Shown here: positions 41,069 to 49,281 of the stretch, piece by piece
How positions within the stretch are numbered: position 1 is the stretch's first letter
How the letters are laid out: every line of letters begins with the position of its first letter
From: Actinomycetes bacterium
Lineage (GTDB): Bacteria; Actinomycetota; Actinomycetes; Jiangellales; Jiangellaceae
Length of the DNA: 64,000 nucleotides
Assembly: GCA_021793295.1 (NCBI GenBank)
Contig: JAJYTA010000003.1
Span: 1 to 64,000, forward strand
Direction of reading: 5' to 3'
Translations under genes and position numbers: made by a program
The notes under the pieces: model-generated
Told to the model about the DNA's origin: nothing
The model's database searches: none
What the model saw: the letters and a program-made list of their open reading frames with translations, nothing else

Positions 41069-42097
41069 TTGGGAGGAAACGTGCCTGAACCGTTGATCCA
41101 CCGGCACCGGGCCACACCGGGAGCAGACCACCCGGCCGAACTCGCCCTGACCGATCTCGTCGAGACCGCCGAGCAGGTGCAGGCCGCCATCGGCTCGGTC
41201 ATCGAAGGCAAGCCCGAGGTCACTCGCCTCGCCCTCACCGCCCTGCTCGCCGAGGGCCACATCCTCATCGAAGACGTCCCGGGCGTCGGCAAGACGATGC
41301 TGGCCAAGTCCATCGCGCGGGCCATCGACTGCTCGGTCCGGCGCATCCAGTTCACGCCGGACCTCATGCCCAGCGATGTCACGGGCGTGTCGGTGTTCAA
41401 TCAGGAAAGCCGCGAGTTCGAGTTCAAGCCCGGCGGGATCTTCGCCAACATCGTCGTCGGTGACGAGATCAACCGCGCGTCCCCGAAGACCCAGTCGGCG
41501 CTCCTGGAATGCATGGAGGAGCACCAGGTCACCGTCGACGGCACCACGTACCACCTCGAGCCCCCGTTCATGGTGGTCGCCACCCAGAACCCCATCGAGA
41601 TGGAAGGCACCTATCCGCTGCCCGAGGCGCAGCGCGACCGGTTCATGATGCGCCTGTCCATGGGGTACCCGTCGCCCAGCGACGAGATCGACATGATCGA
41701 CACCCACGGCTCCAACCTCGGTCTCGACCCGCTCGAGCCCGTCACCGACGCCGCTCACGTGCACAAGCTGGTCCGCCTGGTCCGGCACGTCTACGTCGCC
41801 GAACCGATCAAGCAGTACGCCGTCGCCCTCACCGCCGCGACCCGTACCTCACCGGAGTTGCGCCTGGGCGCGTCCCCGCGCGCGACCCTGCACCTCGTGC
41901 GCGCGGCCAAGGCTTGGGCCAGTCTCGACGGCCGCGAGTACGTGCTGCCCGACGACCTCCAGGCTCTCGCCGTGCCCGTCCTGGCGCACCGCATCCTGCC
42001 CACGGCCGAGGCGCAGATCGGGCGGCGCGGCGCGGCGGAGGTCGTCGCCGACCTCGTCCAGCAGGTGCCCCAGCCGGAACCGAGCCAAGGTAGGTAG
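41069..42097 (+). CDS. MoxR family AAA+ ATPase (start could be GTG at 41081)
   Basis: HILIEDVPGVGKTMLAKSIARAIDCSVRRIQFTPDLMPSDVTGVSVFN; VATQNPIEMEGTYPLPEAQRDRFMMRL. Confidence 0.94.
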   Translation: MGGNVPEPLIHRHRATPGADHPAELALTDLVETAEQVQAAIGSVIEGKPEVTRLALTALLAEGHILIEDVPGVGKTMLAKSIARAIDCSVRRIQFTPDLMPSDVTGVSVFNQESREFEFKPGGIFANIVVGDEINRASPKTQSALLECMEEHQVTVDGTTYHLEPPFMVVATQNPIEMEGTYPLPEAQRDRFMMRLSMGYPSPSDEIDMIDTHGSNLGLDPLEPVTDAAHVHKLVRLVRHVYVAEPIKQYAVALTAATRTSPELRLGASPRATLHLVRAAKAWASLDGREYVLPDDLQALAVPVLAHRILPTAEAQIGRRGAAEVVADLVQQVPQPEPSQGR

Positions 42098-42101
42098 TCG
42101 C

Positions 42102-43403
42102 GTGGGCGACGCACTGTCCGGACTGACCCGGCGGGGTTGGACCTTCGTCGCCATCGGCGTTGGGACGGCTCTGGCCGCGGTGCTCGCGGGCGAGCGTGAT
42201 CTGCTCCGCGCCGGCATCCTGCTCCTGCTCGTCCCGTTGATCAGCCTGGTGATCGCGCTGCGCAGCCGGGTCCGTCTCAAAGCGTCGCGGCGAGTCGAGC
42301 CGGCGCGCATCGCCGTGGACGAAACGGCCACCGTGCACCTGGAGATCTCCAATCGAGCCCGCATCGCCACCGGGGTCCTGCTCGTCGAGGACAGCATCCC
42401 GTTCACCCTGGGCACCCGGCCGCGGTTCGTCCTCGATCACGTGTGGTCGCTGTTCCGGCGCGACGTCACTTACACCGTGCGCCCGGTCGTGCGCGGCCGG
42501 TACAGCATCGGCCCGCTCACCGTCCGGGTCACCGATCCGTTCGGCATGGTCGAGCTCCACCGTCCGTTCAGCGAGGTCGGCCACCTGGTGGTCACCCCCG
42601 CCGTCCACCGGCTGCCGCCGGTCCGGCTGGTCGGGGAATGGAGCGGCAGTGGCGAGAGCCGGCCCCGGGCCATCGCCAGCGCCGGCGAGGAGGACGCCAC
42701 CATCCGCGCTTATCGCACCGGCGACGACATGCGCCGTGTGCACTGGCGCGCCACCGCCCATCACGGCGAACTGATGGTCCGCCGCGAGGAACAGCCCTGG
42801 CAGAGCCGGGCGACCGTCCTGCTCGACAACCGAACCGCCGGGCACGCCGGCGAAGGTGTCGACTCCTCGTTGGAATGGGCCGTGACCGCCGCGGCCTCGA
42901 TCGGCGTCCACCTGTCCGATCGGGGTTACGCCGTCCGCCTGGCCACCGATCACGGCGCAGCGGTCTCCACGGCGTGGCACGACCCGGCCAGCGGTGCAGG
43001 TGATGCCACCGCGTCGCTGCTCGAAGCGCTGGCTGTCGTCGCACCGAAACGCGAGGCCTCCGTCGGCAGCTGGCCCGATCTGCTCGCCGGTGCCAACTCC
43101 GCCACCGGGCTGCTGATCGCCGTCATCGGCCGGCTCGACGAGCAGGAGGCCCGGCTGGTGGCCAGTCTCCGCCACGGCTCGACCGCCGCGCTGGCCGTCA
43201 TGCTCGACACCATGTCGTGGACGTCGATGGCCGCGCGCGAGAGCGAGCAGGCCCGGCTGCACAACCACGCGCAGATCTTGAACAGCGCCGGCTGGAACGT
43301 CATCACCGCCCGTCGCGGCGATCACCTGGCGGCCTTGTGGGAGCACCTCGGCCTGCAGCGGCCATCAGCAGCAGCGAGCCAGCCGGAGGCGGGTGTGGCG
43401 TGA
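42102..43403 (+). CDS. DUF58 domain-containing protein
   Basis: VRPVVRGRYSIGPLTVRVTDPFGMVE; RAYRTGDDMRRVHWRATAHHGELMVRREE. Confidence 0.93.
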   Translation: MGDALSGLTRRGWTFVAIGVGTALAAVLAGERDLLRAGILLLLVPLISLVIALRSRVRLKASRRVEPARIAVDETATVHLEISNRARIATGVLLVEDSIPFTLGTRPRFVLDHVWSLFRRDVTYTVRPVVRGRYSIGPLTVRVTDPFGMVELHRPFSEVGHLVVTPAVHRLPPVRLVGEWSGSGESRPRAIASAGEEDATIRAYRTGDDMRRVHWRATAHHGELMVRREEQPWQSRATVLLDNRTAGHAGEGVDSSLEWAVTAAASIGVHLSDRGYAVRLATDHGAAVSTAWHDPASGAGDATASLLEALAVVAPKREASVGSWPDLLAGANSATGLLIAVIGRLDEQEARLVASLRHGSTAALAVMLDTMSWTSMAARESEQARLHNHAQILNSAGWNVITARRGDHLAALWEHLGLQRPSAAASQPEAGVA

Positions 43404-43452
43404 CCGAGACCGTACGAGCCGGACGCGAGCACGAGCCCGAGGGAGGACGACG

Positions 43453-45804
43453 ATGACACCGCGCTCCTCCACCCGGACGGTGATCATCGCTGCAGGTGCG
43501 GCCCTCGCCTCGGTGCTGCCGTTGATGGCGATCACGATCGACGACAGCTGGCTCGTTCCGGCGGCTGTCGCCGTGGCCGCGGTCGCCGCCAGCGGGTTCC
43601 TGATGCGCCGGCTCGGCATTCCGGCGGTCGTCGTTCCGGTGGCGCAGCTCGCGGTGCTGGTGCTCTGGCTGGGCGTGCTGTTCGCCGGTGACGTCGCCCT
43701 GCTGGGGTTCATCCCCACGACGGCGTGGGCCACGCGCCTGGTCGATGTGTTCGGTGAGGGCCTGGACGCCATCACGTCCTACGTGCAGCCCATCCCGGTT
43801 CCGCGCGGCATCTCGCTGATGCTCGTCGGCGGTGCCGGGCTCGTCGCGCTCCTGGTGGACGTCGTGGCCGTGGGGCTGCGGCGGATCGCGTTGACCGGGT
43901 TTCCCCTGGCGACGTGCTATGCCGTCGCGGCCTCGGTGACCCCGGGAGGTCTGGCGTGGTGGTGGTTCGTGCCGCCGGCAGCGGCGTTCCTCGCCCTGTT
44001 GATCTCCGAGGGCCGCAGCCGGATCATGGCGTGGGGCCGGGCGGCGAGCCCGTCCGCGGCGCATTCGGGCATTCCGGAGACCGATTCGCTGGCCCGCAAC
44101 GGACGTCGCGTCAGCGCGGTCGCCCTCACTGCGGCCATTCTCGTGCCCGGGGTGGTACCCGTCCTCAGCGAGGGCGTGCTCGACAGCGGCCGGGGCGGCA
44201 GCGGAGGCGGCGGACAGACCATCCGCACCGACAACCCCATCGTCGACCTCCAGCAGAACCTGCAACGCCCCGAGAACGTCGATGTCCTCACCTACACCTC
44301 GTCCGTCGACGAGCCGCAGTACATCCGGACAGTGGCGCTGGACATCTTCGACGGCCAGGAGTGGAAGACCTCCGAGCGCCCGGTCCCCGACTCCGTCAAC
44401 AGCGGCCTACCGTGGCCGCAAGGACTCGACGTGGCCGACCCCTCGACGGTCGACTACACCATCGACGTCACCGACAACTACAGCTCGCGCTGGCTCCCCC
44501 TGCCGTACCCGCCGCGTGCGATCGAGATCGAAGGCGACTGGCGATACCACGCCGAAACGCTGGACGTGGTGTCACCCGAGGACGATGTTCGCTCGATGAC
44601 CTACCAGGTCACCGGGTTGAACATCGCGCCGAGCGTGGAGGCGCTGCGTTCGGCCGGCAAACCCGGTGACGAGCTCGATCCGCTGCTGCAGCTGCCCGGC
44701 GACTTGCCCGGCATCGTCACCGACCTGGCCGCGGAGGTCACCCAGGACGCCAGCAACGACTTCGCCCGGGCGGCGGCCCTGCAGAGCTGGTTCCGATCCG
44801 ACGGCGGTTTCATCTACGACATCGAGTCCCAGCCGGGACACTCGTCGACGGCGCTCGCGGACTTCCTGACCGACCGACGCGGATACTGCGAGCAGTTCGC
44901 CGCATCGATGGCGATCATGGCTCGAGCTCTGGGCATCCCCGCTCGCGTCGCCGTCGGCTTCACCGGCGGTGACTACCAGGGTGATGCCACCTACCTCGTC
45001 CGTGCTCACGACTCTCACGCCTGGCCCGAGCTGTACTTCGACGGCATCGGCTGGGTGCGCTTCGAGCCCACTCCCCCATCGCGTACCGGCCGGGCACCGG
45101 ATTGGACCTTCATCCCGGCCGACGACGCGCCCACCGACACGTCCATCTCGTCTGCGTCGCCGACGCCGCGGCCTTCTGCGTCGCAACCCGGTGTCACGCC
45201 CGACGACGATGTCGCCGGTGGCGGCGGGTCGTCGGGTGACGGGCCGTCGTCCCCGTGGTCGCTGGCCGTGCTCGGCCTGGTCCTGATGGTCGCCTTCGTC
45301 AGCACTCCGTGGCTGCACTCCAAGGTGGTCCGCGCTTGGCGGTGGCGGCAGACCGAAGGCGAGGCCCCGGACCCGGCAGCTGCAGCCGAGGCCGCGTGGG
45401 CGGAGTTCCGCGAAGCGGTACGCGACGCCGGACTGCGGTGGAATGCGGCCGACACGCCGCGATCGAGTGCGCGACGCCTGGCTGACGAAGCTGACCTCGA
45501 CGACGACACCCGAGCGGCGCTCGCCGACATCGTGACGGCGACCGAACGCGCCCGCTACGCTCCCCAGGCGCTGGCGATGCCAGACCTGCGGTCGGATGCC
45601 GCGGTGGTACGTCGCGGGTTCGCTCGCTCCATGTCGCTGTCGACGCGAGTGCGAGCCTTCCTGGTGCCGTCACGGCTGCGAGATGCTGCGGCTGCCGCGA
45701 GCAAGGCCGTCGCCGACGGATACGACTGGGCCGATGCCAGCGGTGAACGCCTACGGACGGCACTGAATCGCGTGCTGCCAGGCGGGGCGCGATCGCGAAC
45801 CTGA
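43453..45804 (+). CDS. TgpA-like transglutaminase domain membrane protein
   Basis: N-terminal TMs; ALADFLTDRRGYCEQFAASMAIMARALGIPARVAVGF...VRAHDSHAWPELYFDGIGWVRFEPTPP; C-terminal DUF4129-like. Confidence 0.93.
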   Translation: MTPRSSTRTVIIAAGAALASVLPLMAITIDDSWLVPAAVAVAAVAASGFLMRRLGIPAVVVPVAQLAVLVLWLGVLFAGDVALLGFIPTTAWATRLVDVFGEGLDAITSYVQPIPVPRGISLMLVGGAGLVALLVDVVAVGLRRIALTGFPLATCYAVAASVTPGGLAWWWFVPPAAAFLALLISEGRSRIMAWGRAASPSAAHSGIPETDSLARNGRRVSAVALTAAILVPGVVPVLSEGVLDSGRGGSGGGGQTIRTDNPIVDLQQNLQRPENVDVLTYTSSVDEPQYIRTVALDIFDGQEWKTSERPVPDSVNSGLPWPQGLDVADPSTVDYTIDVTDNYSSRWLPLPYPPRAIEIEGDWRYHAETLDVVSPEDDVRSMTYQVTGLNIAPSVEALRSAGKPGDELDPLLQLPGDLPGIVTDLAAEVTQDASNDFARAAALQSWFRSDGGFIYDIESQPGHSSTALADFLTDRRGYCEQFAASMAIMARALGIPARVAVGFTGGDYQGDATYLVRAHDSHAWPELYFDGIGWVRFEPTPPSRTGRAPDWTFIPADDAPTDTSISSASPTPRPSASQPGVTPDDDVAGGGGSSGDGPSSPWSLAVLGLVLMVAFVSTPWLHSKVVRAWRWRQTEGEAPDPAAAAEAAWAEFREAVRDAGLRWNAADTPRSSARRLADEADLDDDTRAALADIVTATERARYAPQALAMPDLRSDAAVVRRGFARSMSLSTRVRAFLVPSRLRDAAAAASKAVADGYDWADASGERLRTALNRVLPGGARSRT

Positions 45805-45923
45805 CGTGTGCTGACCGAGCAGCAGAACATGGTCGGCTCGGGCCCACATCACGGGCACACATGGGGACCAGAAGCCCACGCCATCGGCCACCGCCGAACG
45901 AAAGCCCGCCCGACACAGCAAAA

Positions 45924-45947
45924 CGCGGGCCAGCGTGCTGGCCCGCG
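45924..45947. terminator. Terminator hairpin between convergent genes
   Basis: CGCGGGCCAGC-GT-GCTGGCCCGCG, 11-bp perfect stem. Confidence 0.8.
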
Positions 45948-45964
45948 CAAGATTGTTCAGCGGT

Positions 45965-46402
45965 TCACTGGCCGAAGCCGCGCTCCCGCCGATCACGCCA
46001 ACGCTGCTCCATGCGCTCCATGAACGTTCCGCTGTTCTTAGGCCGTTTGGTCGCCTTGGGACGACGTTGCCGGCGTGCAGATCCGGGGCTGATGTCCGGC
46101 ACGTCAGGCACCGCACCAGCGGGGTCGGTCAGTGGGACCCGCCTCCAGGAGGTCACGGCGTACCACGACGAACCGAGCATGACGACGAACCCAGCCACTC
46201 CGAGCGGGATCACCTGCGTGACGGCGCCGGTCATGAGCATGACCACGCCGACGACGAACACAAGGCCGGCCACGACGGCACGGCGCCGGTACCGCCGCCG
46301 AAGGTCCGCACCACGCATCGCCGTGGCGAACTTCGGATCCTCGGCGAGGAGCGCCTGCTCCATTTGTTCGAGCAGCCGCTGCTCATGATCGGAGAGTGGC
46401 AC
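45965..46402 (-). CDS. DUF3040 domain-containing membrane protein
   Basis: MPLSDHEQRLLEQMEQALLAEDPKFATAMR. Confidence 0.93.
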   Translation of the reverse strand: MPLSDHEQRLLEQMEQALLAEDPKFATAMRGADLRRRYRRRAVVAGLVFVVGVVMLMTGAVTQVIPLGVAGFVVMLGSSWYAVTSWRRVPLTDPAGAVPDVPDISPGSARRQRRPKATKRPKNSGTFMERMEQRWRDRRERGFGQ

Positions 46403-46512
46403 CGTTCCCCTCCAATGAACGCGGAACTACATGGGCACCTGCTGTACAGACCAGCATATGCGGACCAAGCCAAGGACGAAAGCCGACCGGCGTAGCGCGC
46501 ATCGCGGGACGG

Positions 46513-47283
46513 TCAAGCAGGATTCCGCCGCGCTATGACGTGCAGCGCAGCAGCCACCGCGCGGAACGCCGGATGCCGCGCGGCAGCGATCTCGAGCTCG
46601 GCCAGCGCCGCCACGTCGGCGGGGTCGTCGCCCACACTCCCGGCGACGCCGTCGGTGAAGACTCGAACACCATGAACCTCCACCACCTGCAGCCCCGACG
46701 AGGTCAGCATCGAGATGAGCCCGGGCTCGTCGAAGCGGCGCGGCAGCGGGTCCGACGGCCCCCACCGCCCGTCCGGATCGTCGAGGAGCCTGCGTGCATC
46801 AGCGAGGTGGCCCGCCTGTGCCTTGGCGAACACCGCAGCGTAGCGCTGGGCTGCCACGACGCTGCAGACCCCGGCCGGGCGCAGGCAGGCCGCGACACCG
46901 GCCATCGCCGAGTCAGGTTCGTCGATCACTTCCAAGACGCCGTGACACAGCACGAGGTCGGCGCTGTTCGCACCGACGACGCTCAGCAACCCGGCGGCGT
47001 CGCCCTGCACACCGGCCACCTCGGCGTCCACACCGGCATCTGAGGCACGCCGATGCAAGGTGGCCAGCGCGTTCGGGCTCGGGTCCACGACCGTGACCCG
47101 ATGGCCGAGCTCGGCGAGCGGGACGGCGAAGGTGCCGCTGCCGCCGCCCAGATCGACTACGTCGAGTCGGCTGCGCCCGGACACCTCGCACAACCTGGCC
47201 ATCGCGGTGTTGAGCTGCGTCCAGATCGCCTCGGTCCGGGGATGCCGGCGCACCCGATCAGCCACGCTGACCACTCCGCCCAC
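46513..47283 (-). CDS. Class I SAM-dependent methyltransferase
   Basis: LDVVDLGGGSGTFAVPLAELGHRVTVVDPSPNALATL. Confidence 0.88.
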   Translation of the reverse strand: MGGVVSVADRVRRHPRTEAIWTQLNTAMARLCEVSGRSRLDVVDLGGGSGTFAVPLAELGHRVTVVDPSPNALATLHRRASDAGVDAEVAGVQGDAAGLLSVVGANSADLVLCHGVLEVIDEPDSAMAGVAACLRPAGVCSVVAAQRYAAVFAKAQAGHLADARRLLDDPDGRWGPSDPLPRRFDEPGLISMLTSSGLQVVEVHGVRVFTDGVAGSVGDDPADVAALAELEIAAARHPAFRAVAAALHVIARRNPA

Positions 47284-47295
47284 TCGTCGTCTCGT

Positions 47296-48357
47296 TCACG
47301 CTTCGCTCGACCGTGCCCAGATGTTCACGCCCGCGTCCACGGCGTAGTTGTCGATCTGCGCCAGCTCGTCCGCGCTGAACTCCAGGTGCTCGATCGCGCC
47401 GAGACTGTCCAGCAACTGTGCCGGCGTGCGGGCACCGACGAGCACCGAGGTGATCCGCTCGTCGCGCAAGGCCCACGACAGGGCCATCTGCGCCAGCGTC
47501 TGACCCCGCGCAGCGGCGATGTCGTTCAGCGCCCGGACCCGGGCGATCACGTCATCGGTGATCAGCGAGGGCGAGAACGACCCCGCGCGGGCGGCCCGGG
47601 AATCCTCGGGCACACCTGCCAGGTACTTGTTCGTCAACAGGCCTTGGGCCAGCGGCGAGAACGCGATGACACCGAGCCCGTGCTCGGCGACCGTGTCGAG
47701 CAGGTCGGGTTCGATCCACCGGTTGAGCATCGAGTACGACGGCTGATGGATGGCCAGCGGGGTACCCAGCTCTCGCATGATCTGCACCGCCTGCGCGGTT
47801 CGGTGCGCGGAATACGACGAGATGCCGGCGTACAGGGCCCGTCCGGAGCGCACCGCCGCATCCAGCGCGCCCATGGTCTCTTCCAGTGGAGTGTCCGGGT
47901 CGAAGCGGTGCGAGTAGAAGATGTCGACGTAATCCAACCCGAGCCGCTCTAGTGAATCGTCCAGGCTGGCCAACAGATACTTGCGAGAGCCCCATTCGCC
48001 GTAGGGCCCGGGCCACATGTCGTAGCCGGCTTTGGTGGAGATGATCAGTTCGTTGCGGTAAGGCCGCAGGTCTTCGGCGAAGATGCGGCCGAAGTTCTTC
48101 TCCGTCGCCCCTGGAGGCGGGCCGTAGTTGTTCGCCAGATCGAAGTGAGTGACACCGCGCTCGAATGCCGTCCGGATGATTTCACGCTGTGCGGCCAGCG
48201 CGGTTTCGTCACCGAAGTTCTGCCAGAGCCCGAGTGAGATGGCAGGAAGATGCATCCCGGTACGGCCGCTGCGCCGGTACGGCATCGTGTCATACCGGCT
48301 CTCGTCAGCCCGGAACGGCGCATTGACATGAAGGTTCTTAGCGGGACGCTCAGCCAT
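47296..48357 (-). CDS. Aldo/keto reductase (YghZ / L-glyceraldehyde-3-phosphate reductase-like)
   Basis: MPYRRSGRTGMHLPAISLGLWQNFGD; HFDLANNYGPPPGATEKNFGRI; VDIFYSHRFDPDTPLEETM. Confidence 0.92.
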   Translation of the reverse strand: MAERPAKNLHVNAPFRADESRYDTMPYRRSGRTGMHLPAISLGLWQNFGDETALAAQREIIRTAFERGVTHFDLANNYGPPPGATEKNFGRIFAEDLRPYRNELIISTKAGYDMWPGPYGEWGSRKYLLASLDDSLERLGLDYVDIFYSHRFDPDTPLEETMGALDAAVRSGRALYAGISSYSAHRTAQAVQIMRELGTPLAIHQPSYSMLNRWIEPDLLDTVAEHGLGVIAFSPLAQGLLTNKYLAGVPEDSRAARAGSFSPSLITDDVIARVRALNDIAAARGQTLAQMALSWALRDERITSVLVGARTPAQLLDSLGAIEHLEFSADELAQIDNYAVDAGVNIWARSSEA

Positions 48358-48376
48358 ACGTGCGAACCTACCGGTT

Positions 48377-49198
48377 GTGTCCCGCTCTCGCGCTCACGCC
48401 CGTCCCCGTCCGGAGTTGTTCGCCGGGCGCCACGACGTCGATTCCGGCACCGCCGAACTGATACCCGACCGCGACGACCCGGGCGGGTGGTCGGTGCTGG
48501 TCAACGGCGCGCCGAGCTCGTACATCCACCTCGACGACCCTACCCGCCTGGATTACGAGTACATGCAATGGACCGGCTGCGTGCTCGACGCGCTCGGCCA
48601 GCCGGGCCAGCCGGTTGACGCGGTACACCTCGGCGGGGCCGGCTGTACGCTGGCGCGTTACCTCGCGGCGACTCGGCCAGGTTCGCGGCAGACGGTGTTC
48701 GAAGTCGACGCTGCCCTCGTGACTCTCATGCGGCAGGCGTTCGGGCTGCGGGCGGTGCCGGGTCTGCGCATACGCACCGCCGACGGGCTGGAGGGCCTGG
48801 GGGTGATGCCCCCGGGAGGCGCCGACGTCGTGGTTCGGGACGCTTTCGACGGCGAGCAGGTGCCCAGGCACCAGACGACGGTGACGTTCCACCGGGAGGT
48901 GGACCGGGTCCTCAACGACGGTGGCACCTACGTTGGCAACGTGGCCGACACCGCAGACGTCCGGGAGTCGCGTGTCGAAGCCGCCGCGGCGTCGGAGGTG
49001 TTCGAGCACGTCGCATTGATCGCCGAGCCGGCGCAGTTGCGGGGCCGTCGTTACGGGAACGTGGTGCTCGTGGCCTCGCAGCAGCCGCTGCCCGAGGACC
49101 ACCTCGTGCGCAAACTGGCCGGTGGCGCTGTTCGTGCGCGCTATGTTCCCCCGGGAAAGGTCGCCGACCTCATCTCCGGCGTCGCTCCTCGCCTCTGA
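48377..49198 (+). CDS. Spermidine synthase-like (fused MFS/spermidine synthase family C-terminal domain)
   Basis: VDAVHLGGAGCTLARYLAATRPGSRQTVFEVDAALVTLMRQAF; DVVVRDAFDGEQVPRHQTTVTFHREVDRVL. Confidence 0.82.
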   Translation: MSRSRAHARPRPELFAGRHDVDSGTAELIPDRDDPGGWSVLVNGAPSSYIHLDDPTRLDYEYMQWTGCVLDALGQPGQPVDAVHLGGAGCTLARYLAATRPGSRQTVFEVDAALVTLMRQAFGLRAVPGLRIRTADGLEGLGVMPPGGADVVVRDAFDGEQVPRHQTTVTFHREVDRVLNDGGTYVGNVADTADVRESRVEAAAASEVFEHVALIAEPAQLRGRRYGNVVLVASQQPLPEDHLVRKLAGGAVRARYVPPGKVADLISGVAPRL

Positions 49199-49201
49199 CG
49201 A

Positions 49202-49244
49202 ACAGGGCCGGGAGGCTGGCTCTCGCTTCGCCTCCCGGCCCTGT
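49202..49244. terminator. Terminator hairpin between convergent genes
   Basis: ACAGGGCCGGGAGG (49202-49215) / CCTCCCGGCCCTGT (49231-49244), 14-bp perfect stem. Confidence 0.85.
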
Positions 49245-49281
49245 CGCCGAGCATCGCCGTCAGCGTTTCTCGGTGCTCACC